Assembly (NCBI RefSeq): GCF_026914265.1
Contig: NC_069133.1
Location: 43,858,417 to 43,922,416, forward strand
Length of the DNA: 64,000 nt
Reading direction: 5' to 3'
Source: Mya arenaria
Lineage: Eukaryota; Mollusca; Bivalvia; Myida; Myidae
Under the pieces are notes generated by a model. The model searched no databases. It worked only from the letters and a program-made list of their open reading frames with translations, and had not been told where the DNA came from. This document shows, one piece after another, positions 57,201-64,000 of the stretch. Numbering within the stretch: the first letter of the stretch is position 1; each line of letters begins with the position of its first letter. Made by a program: the position numbers and the translations under genes.

Positions 57201-60125
57201 TTGAGTCTTAAGTAAGATGCAGTTTTGCCATTTGAGTCTTAGGTAAGATGCTGTTTTGCCATTTGAGTCTTAAGTAAGATGCTGTTTTGCCATTTGAGTC
57301 TTAAGTAAGATGCAGTTTTGCCATATGAGACTTAAGTAAGATGCAGTTTTGCCATTTGAGTCTTAAGTAAGATGCAGTTTTGCCATTTGAGTCTTAAGTA
57401 AGATGCAGTTTTGCCATTTGAGTCTTAAGTAAGATGCTGTTTTGCCATTTGAGTCTTAAGTAAGATGCAGTTTTGCCATTTGAGTCTTAAGTAAGATGCA
57501 GTTTTGCCATTTGAGTCTTAAGTAAGATGCAGTTTTGCCATTTGAGTCTTAAGTAAGATGCTGTTTTGCCATTTGAGTCTTAAGTAAGATGCAGTTTTGC
57601 CATTTGAGTCTTAAGTAAGTTGCAGTTTTGCCATTCTTAACTAAGACTTGAGACTGTTTGTAATCATGGCCTCAGGAGGGAAGTCTCACTTGGTTTGTGT
57701 AGAACCTGTTGGTCGGTCATTTTTTAAAATGTAAAAGGCATAATTTAACTTAATGTATAGTTTTGATGGTCAATCATTGCTATGTCAGCATGGAAATAGC
57801 CTGTCAACTTTTTTTTTTTACAAATGGGGTTTAAAGAAACATGAATAAGTGGTCTCTAATGTCAACAGGACATTTCTAAAAGCATACTTGCTGAATGGAT
57901 TCAACTTTAAATGTAAGAAATATAACTGGATTCAAGTTTAAATGTAAGAAATAGAACTGGATTCAAGTTTAAATGTAAGAAATAGAACTGGATTCAAGTT
58001 TAAATGTAAGAAATAGAACTGGATTCAAGTTTAAATGTAAGAATTAGAACTGGATTCAAGTTTAAATATAAGAAATAGAACTGGATTCAAGTTTAAATGT
58101 AAAAATTAGAACTGGATTCAAGTTTAAATGTAAGAAATAGAACTGGATTCAAGAGTAAATGTAAGAAATAGAACTGGATTCACCTTTAAATGAAAGAAAT
58201 AGAACAAAGTACAGGGAATGTTATTATCTACAATCCTTTATATTATCTGCAGGTATGGCTATTAATCATATCGAAACCCACACAAGTGCACGTTATATTC
58301 TTAATTATTCAAGCGAATTTAATAGTCTTGAGGTTTTTTGACACTCTATGTATCATACTGCACATTAATTAATTATTTAAAACCAAACATTAAACTTGAT
58401 TCATGTGACGAGTCACAAGATACAAAACCATTTAACAAACAAAAGTTTCAGGATTGCGCGACTAATAAATAAATTAATACTGAGAGGACAACTTAGAAAA
58501 ACCACAAATAATAGCATATTCATGAATTTGTATTTATTATTCACAACTTATGACTGTTTTTGTGTATATGTGTGTGTTTATACTTTATAATTTTTTGTGG
58601 CCATGAAACTCCCAAATACTTGGCAGACCTTATTTTCTTTCGAAAGCACAGTTTTCTTAATGATATTTTAACAGGCAACTTGCAGATGACAACATCAAGG
58701 GCATAGCACATTGACTAGTTTCTTTGAAAAAAAATACAACCTTGGAGAAAAGCCAAAATTACAGTGTCTTGTTTTATGCTTTCCGGTCGTTTATAGATTT
58801 ATCAGTGAAATAAAATTGATATTTCACTGTTTAAGTGAAAGTTTCAATTTGATATTTTTCACAGTTTTAAAATTTAAGGTCAAATCATGATTTAAACCTT
58901 GCGAACACCAAAACTCAATAATGCACTCATGGCTATGCCACTTGTGAAACATAAATATTGGTGCTCATTCAGTGAAATACAGTACGATCTTACACTGAAA
59001 CAAACAATTATCCTCTATTTATGCAACAAACATGTGAGTTCTTATTAATTTGTACAAAATGTAATACACCGAGAGAGTTTTTACAGTAATTGTCCTTAAT
59101 GATATACTTGCTGACATAAATGCACCAGGTGTATCGTTTTATGAGTGTTTATCTGATTTTGGCTCTTGAACTGAAAACTTTGTTCCAAGCATACCTGCTA
59201 TTATCTTTTAACAAACCTGCTTCCCCATTGTGTAATGATATTACACTAAATTAAAAATATAAACATATATATTATTTTGGTTCATAACTTTAATACATGG
59301 AGGTTAATTTCGACAAACACCATAAATTAAGTACAATGAGGTCAAGTACAATTTACAACAAACTAGTTGTATTTCAAACATACAGTCTGCCTGTCGCCAG
59401 CTGAGGTAGTCTCGGAGGTTTTTGTCTGTGGGGTAAATCACTGTACGCGAGTCGAACGCAGGGGGGTACTGCATCATCTGAGTCCCGAAATAGCGAGGCC
59501 AGAAGTACACAAATGAAGACGCAAACAGGCTTACAACATTCGTGGCTAGCTTGCTGAAGTGTACAACAAGTAAAATTAAATGAATGTATCCTAATACAGA
59601 GATCAAAATCATCCAATCTTTGCCTTATGCAAAGATTAATGTAGCCTTATAAGTTCATAATACAGGAATTCACGCAAAGAGTTAACGCCAAGGTCAACCA
59701 TGCTATCACAATACCTAAACTATTTTTCGAAACAAAAAATAATTGAATGGATATATTCCATTTATCATACTTCAATCATTCTTGTTAGGAATCTTATGTA
59801 AAGAATATGTAATATGTAAGTGGACAGTTCATATCATCATAGCTTCGCAAATATTAAACCTGGTGGATATGGTTAATCCAAAATAATCTTTTTTAAGGCT
59901 ATCTATGCTTTGCTAAGACAAAAACAAAAAAAAGTTAATGCAACTTACCTTGCCCTTCGATTGTAGACATTGGTAGATTTCTTGAACACGAAGCTGTATT
60001 CGTCACTCTGTCCATACCCCAAGACAATGTCTTTAAACTCCTCCATGACAGTCTCTGCTGCCTTCGACATCAGGTCAAGAGCACGGTCATCATTTGGCTT
60101 GATGTAATTGTGCTGTTCTGAAAAC
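54249..60125 (-). CDS. THG1L: tRNA-His guanylyltransferase (THG1L), 5' partial
   Basis: Minus-strand exons in order: 60125-59949, 59553-59384, 56465-56377, 55572-55462 and 54473-54249, all GT-AG and in phase; 772 nt, about 256 residues plus TAG. The enzyme adds G(-1) to the 5' end of tRNA-His by 3'-5' polymerase chemistry. Diagnostic stretches are [37 protein letters not shown] (containing the Asp-Glu of the metal site), [29 protein letters not shown] and [14 protein letters not shown]. The first visible exon starts one base into a codon, so an upstream exon with the start codon and the RIDGR-type first metal-binding Asp is missing; I found no such sequence up to base 64000. Between [16 protein letters not shown] and the end lies a Ser/Arg-rich linker, and the final [13 protein letters not shown] matches the family C-terminus. 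Confidence 0.92.
55855..56210. repeat. Diverged composite palindromic element
   Basis: GTGCTGGAAAACTCCATCTG and CATACCAGATGAGTC at the left resemble 48494-48540. CTGACCCTCGGGCACGCTGC at the right resembles the palindrome at 48826-48960. Two loci therefore carry the same composite, in introns of neighbouring genes. Confidence 0.65.
56785..57640. repeat. 31-bp minisatellite, about 27 copies
   Basis: A unit of 31 bp containing GATGCAGTTTTGCCATTTGA, nearly uniform (A/T variation in GATGCAG versus GATGCTG). It lies in the THG1L intron between 56465 and 59384. Confidence 0.95.
57890..58205. repeat. Second 31-bp minisatellite, about 10 copies
   Basis: Unit CTGGATTCAAGTTTAAATGT plus AAGAAATAGAA, 31 bp. 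The sequence is unrelated to the first array 250 bp away, but the period is the same. Confidence 0.95.
58790..59010. repeat. TTACACTGAAACAA palindromic element
   Basis: Contains GATATTTCACTGTTTAAGTG, CTCATGGCTATGCC and GATCTTACACTGAAACAA, related to 32265-32405 and 61375-61485. Confidence 0.55.
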
Positions 60126-62940
60126 CTGGAAAAATATATCAATTATAAACGTATAACCAGACCTGCAATTTCTGTGTTACATGCAGGGCCATTTTACCCA
60201 TTTAATATGTGGTATACACTCTAGCTTTTGGTTTTTGGGAAAAAAATCCTATTAAAAAACACTAAGAAAGTAAAAATAAACAATATCAATTTCGACATTT
60301 TAGTGTCATTAGACAGTTCTAACAATTTTTAAGAAAGTTTTACATTAATCTGCATCATTTCTCAAGTCAGATTTTTTTCATCATCTCAAACAGTTAAGAA
60401 TGTGTCCATCAAGTAGATGCTGACCCCCATAATGCTGCACTCTCACAGATTGACAGTGTTGACGTTTGTATTAGTTTTTGTCTCAGAGTCAGCTGATTGT
60501 AGTATCAATGCCTTCATTTCAGTCCTATAAGATTACTCACAATAAAACAAATAGGTTAAAGTTATATTTCTTAAAACATTATTAACGCTTTTAGCCATGA
60601 TGAAATTGGAAAACTGAGGTCTGATCTTATGTCATCTGTCTTGTATCACTAGTTTCCAGACGCAAAAATTAGCTCATTCAAAGACAGCAAAAAACAAAAC
60701 ACTGTCAACACGGTCAATGTGTGAGATTGCAGCTTTAATAAGATAATGAAAATAAATCATAAGACAGTCAATCAATGTAAAATATTTGACAGGCAACATA
60801 AGTAATTTGATTCATAAAATAATTCATAATTATATATATCTGCCTTTCATAAAGACAACCTTTCAAAACAACAATGACTAGGTCATTTCCTTAATAGAAA
60901 ATTAAACCATGGATTTTGGAATATTAAATGTCCAACTTCAGATTTTATTTTGATTACAAAATTATTCAAATGATTCATTCATTTGTTATGGCCTTCAACA
61001 TAATAACTCTTTTTAAAAATTGTGTTTTACGTAATTCTTAATTATTTGTACAAACAACATGTGCATTGTTTTGCTGATCCGCCAATCTTTTTTTGTTTTT
61101 TAATCAGACAGCTTGCCAAAGAGAGTGTTGAATATAATGTAACGCCTTGTTTTACAATTGTTGTAAAATAAACATGTTCAATTTAGAAAAATAATATTAA
61201 TAATATTGGCAGTCAAACCGCTTTTTCAGCATCTTTGTAAGTCACTATAAATAATGAGCTGATTCTTCACAACTTTGTTACAATTTACAGCATTGTTAAA
61301 ATCATCGTTGTTAACTTTCAAATCTTCACTCCTCTTAAAATCCTTATGTATATCATAAAAAAAATGTTTGATTTAGTATAAGATTGCATTACGTGTACAT
61401 TTCACCTCATTTCTACACCAAAAGTAAAAACAGCTCTTGGTGCTCCCTCCTTGAAAAATATTACAATCTTACACTGAAACAACTACTCTTTCTCTATGTT
61501 TATGTTAAAAATAAACTATTCTATAATCAGACTCCCATTGTTTGTAAAAAAAGCTCTATTAAAGACGGTTTGAAACAAGAATTTTAAGAATTCATATCCT
61601 TAGCTTAAGTCTCAAACTCAGACTCAAGACGTTCGTTAATACGGACAAGCCTTGGTGTCATTTGAATGATTTATCCCACCATTGAACTTGACCGAGACAT
61701 TAGGCCCATAAACACTGTCACCAAGTTTCATTCTGATTGAATTGTCTGCATAGCATTTAGCTGCCGCTGTCAAAAGATATAAACATATAATTATTTCGCC
61801 TTTTTCAAGCAACATAGATATTTGACAATATTTAAAACATAACAAGACATAAACAAATACCAAGTGAAGTCATTGACATTTTGGAGCAGTTTATGTATGA
61901 ACTAAACCACTTCCTAAAAGTCTAACAATACACAATTAATCTCTAATATTTTAATAATTTTATTTTACATTATAGATCAGTGTGTAAAAGTCTGCATACT
62001 ATGAATAACAATGATTTGCAGGGAGGCAAAATACCAGGATCACAACTGGTTTCTATCGGCCTGTCAGAGTTTTCGTCAGGTATCAAATACAACAGGCACA
62101 TTATCGTAATATATGTACATTAAAATATATACATCAGATAAGGAAATAACTTCACCTAAATATTTATTTCTGGATACATGAAATTACAATACCAAGTTCG
62201 ACAACATCGACAGCAACCATGGTACTTTTTTCTGTTACACTTTATATGTACACTACCGTGGGAAAGTTGTCTTACAAAGTCTCGTTTATAGGAATATGCA
62301 TGAGGCAGGGGGGACAAATATCCTTCTAATGAAATCGCATGTTACAATTAAATATGCAATGCTCGGCAGGCATGTGGTCTAAGTACCAGCTTTAAAATAT
62401 TTAGTGATCAGGCGAACAAAGTTCTATTCAAGGTTTCGCCAGAGTACATATGGGAAAACTTTATTATCGGTGTCTGTGCATATGTGTAAGTTAGATTTCC
62501 AGAGAGGTTTCCTTGCGGAACCAATGAAACTGCCTCAATTATTATTCATGACTACAAGATTTTCTTAGCCAAATTGCTCACTGTACACAACAAAGCATAG
62601 CGCAGTAGTGTATCCGAGGTATCTGACGATGGTTCAACAGAAGGGCTGTAAGTTAGAAAGTGAATAAACTGACCTTGTTTAAATTCTGATGAATGAAGGG
62701 CCATAACTTAGAATTGCCTATCACAATTTTGCTGGTTTTGGAATTCTTCATGTTGATGAACATTATGCTCTAGTGATTTGGAAGTTAATTAAAATATAAT
62801 TACAGTCAAACCCCATTAGCTCAATCAGGAATGTTTTCTTTCAGTATAAAAAAGTGGTCCTTAACATCCAGTTTGATCCAAGTGAGTTGGAGCCATCAAC
62901 TGTATGATAACTTTGGAGTTGAGAAGTCACTGAAAAAACT
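60126..62940. other. THG1L first visible intron: repeats, no exon found
   Basis: Holds a diverged MITE A copy (60431-60738), a GTTAACAAC-type fragment (about 61250-61340), a TTACACTGAAACAA element (61375-61485) and a one-sided palindrome fragment (about 62800-62900). I see no THG1 first exon and no other gene. Confidence 0.6.
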
Positions 62941-64000
62941 AGAGATTGCTTTTTTGAAAAAGCGCATGTCTCCCCCATTGTGTGGTCGTAGGTGAGAAAT
63001 AATCAATGATGGATCCCAAAATCAATAGGGGCCATCAACTAGTCATGACTAACTGGCATACCAAGTATGAAGTTCCTGGGTGTAAACGTTCTTGAGTTAT
63101 TGAGCAGAAACCGGTTCTTCACCTCAAGGTCAGTGACCTTGACCTTTGACCAACTGATTGCAAAATCAACTAGACATCATGACCAACCTCACTTCAAAGT
63201 TTGGTGAACCTAGATCAAAGCATTCTCCTGATATTGCACGGAAATATTTTTTTACATTAGAGGTCACAGCGACGTTGACCTTTGACCTTGTGACCCCCCA
63301 AAATATAGGAGTTTTCTAAACCTCATGATCAACCTCCCTACCAAGTTTGGTGAACCTAGGTCAAACCATTCTCAAGATATTGAGCGGAAATGTTTTTTAC
63401 ATTGGGGGTCGCCGCGACCTTGACCTTTGACCTAGTGACCCCAAAAACAATAGGGATCTTCTACACCTCATGACCAACCTCCCTACCAAGTTTGGTGAAC
63501 CTAGGTCAAACCGTTCTCAAGATTTTGAGCAGAAATGTTTTTTATATTGGGGGTCGCCGCGACCTTGACCTTTGACCTTGTGACCCCAAAAACAATAGGG
63601 ATCCTCTACACCTCACGACCAACCTCCCTACCAAGTTTGGTGAACCTAGGTCAAACTATTCTCAAGATATTGAGCGGAAATGTTTTTTACATTGGGGGTA
63701 GCCGCGACCTTGACCTTTGACCTAGTGACCCCAAAAACAATAGGGATCCTCTACACCTCACGACCAACCTCCCTACCAAGTTTGGTGAACCTAGGTCAAA
63801 CCATTGTCAAGATATTGAGCGGAAATGTTTTTTACATTGGGGGTCGCCGCGACCTTGACCTTTGACCTAGTGACCCCAAAAACAATAGGGATCCTCTACA
63901 CCTCACGACCAACCTCCCTACCAAGTTTGGTGAACCTAGGTCAAACCATTGTCAAGATATTGAGCGGAAATGTTTTTTACATTGGGGGTCGCCGCGACCT
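62941..64000. repeat. AGGTCA-family 145-bp tandem array, running off the window
   Basis: Degraded units from about 62941, then near-identical units with CCCTACCAAGTTTGGTGAAC at about 63481, 63626, 63771 and 63916, a 145-bp period. Each contains GACCTTGACCTTTGACCT. In reverse complement the unit is homologous to the 145-bp unit at 15.1-16.2 kb (CAAAAACAATAGGGAT against CAAAATCAATAGGGTT, and others). The ORFs here are repeat by-products. Confidence 0.9.

Noticed and set aside
61636..61863. Minus-strand 75-codon frame as the missing THG1L first exon
   Set aside because: It lacks the RIDGR-type motif expected there, has no donor in the right phase, and its sequence resembles repeat units (CACCAAGTTTCATTCTG).

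Overview
The window is nuclear DNA of a metazoan, most likely a bivalve mollusc. It is AT-rich and has long introns with GT-AG (once probably GC-AG) splice sites. Many families of short palindromic elements, a tRNA-derived SINE and period-structured repeats rich in AGGTCA motifs, of the kind common in bivalve genomes, fill the introns and intergenic space. The species call is an inference from gene content and repeat style.

Four protein-coding genes can be assembled exon by exon with matching splice phases. (1) Plus strand, about 616-29103: a NACHT/WD40 STAND ATPase of the NWD1 type, 21 exons visible, 1760 residues, first exon(s) off the left edge; it ends in a CaaX-like CVVM. (2) Minus strand, 39079-44955: an HPDL-type 4-hydroxyphenylpyruvate dioxygenase-like protein in five exons, 408 residues, with the complete His-His-Glu iron triad. 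(3) Plus strand, 45994-52710: a protein with SAXO-like (stabiliser of axonemal microtubules) repeats, 8 exons, 579 residues, containing a tandem-duplicated 126-bp exon and a probable GC-AG intron. (4) Minus strand, 54249-60125: tRNA-His guanylyltransferase (THG1/THG1L), five exons visible, first exon missing and presumably beyond base 64000.

Layout: the NWD1-like gene fills the first 29 kb. Roughly 10 kb of gene-free, repeat-dense DNA follows (29104-39078). HPDL and the SAXO-like gene are divergent across about 1 kb (44956-45993) that probably holds both promoters. The SAXO-like gene and THG1L converge tail to tail across 1.5 kb (52711-54248). The last 3.9 kb is THG1L intron and ends inside an unfinished 145-bp tandem array. 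The four genes show no sign of working as one pathway: innate/STAND ATPase, mitochondrial quinone or tyrosine chemistry, cilium structure, and tRNA maturation.

No new defence system, mobile cassette or operon is visible. The most interesting structure is non-coding or gene-architectural: two minisatellites in the NWD1-like gene that run right up to a splice acceptor and a splice donor, arrays of nuclear-receptor-like DR1 motifs, a recent exon duplication, and nested MITE/SINE insertions.
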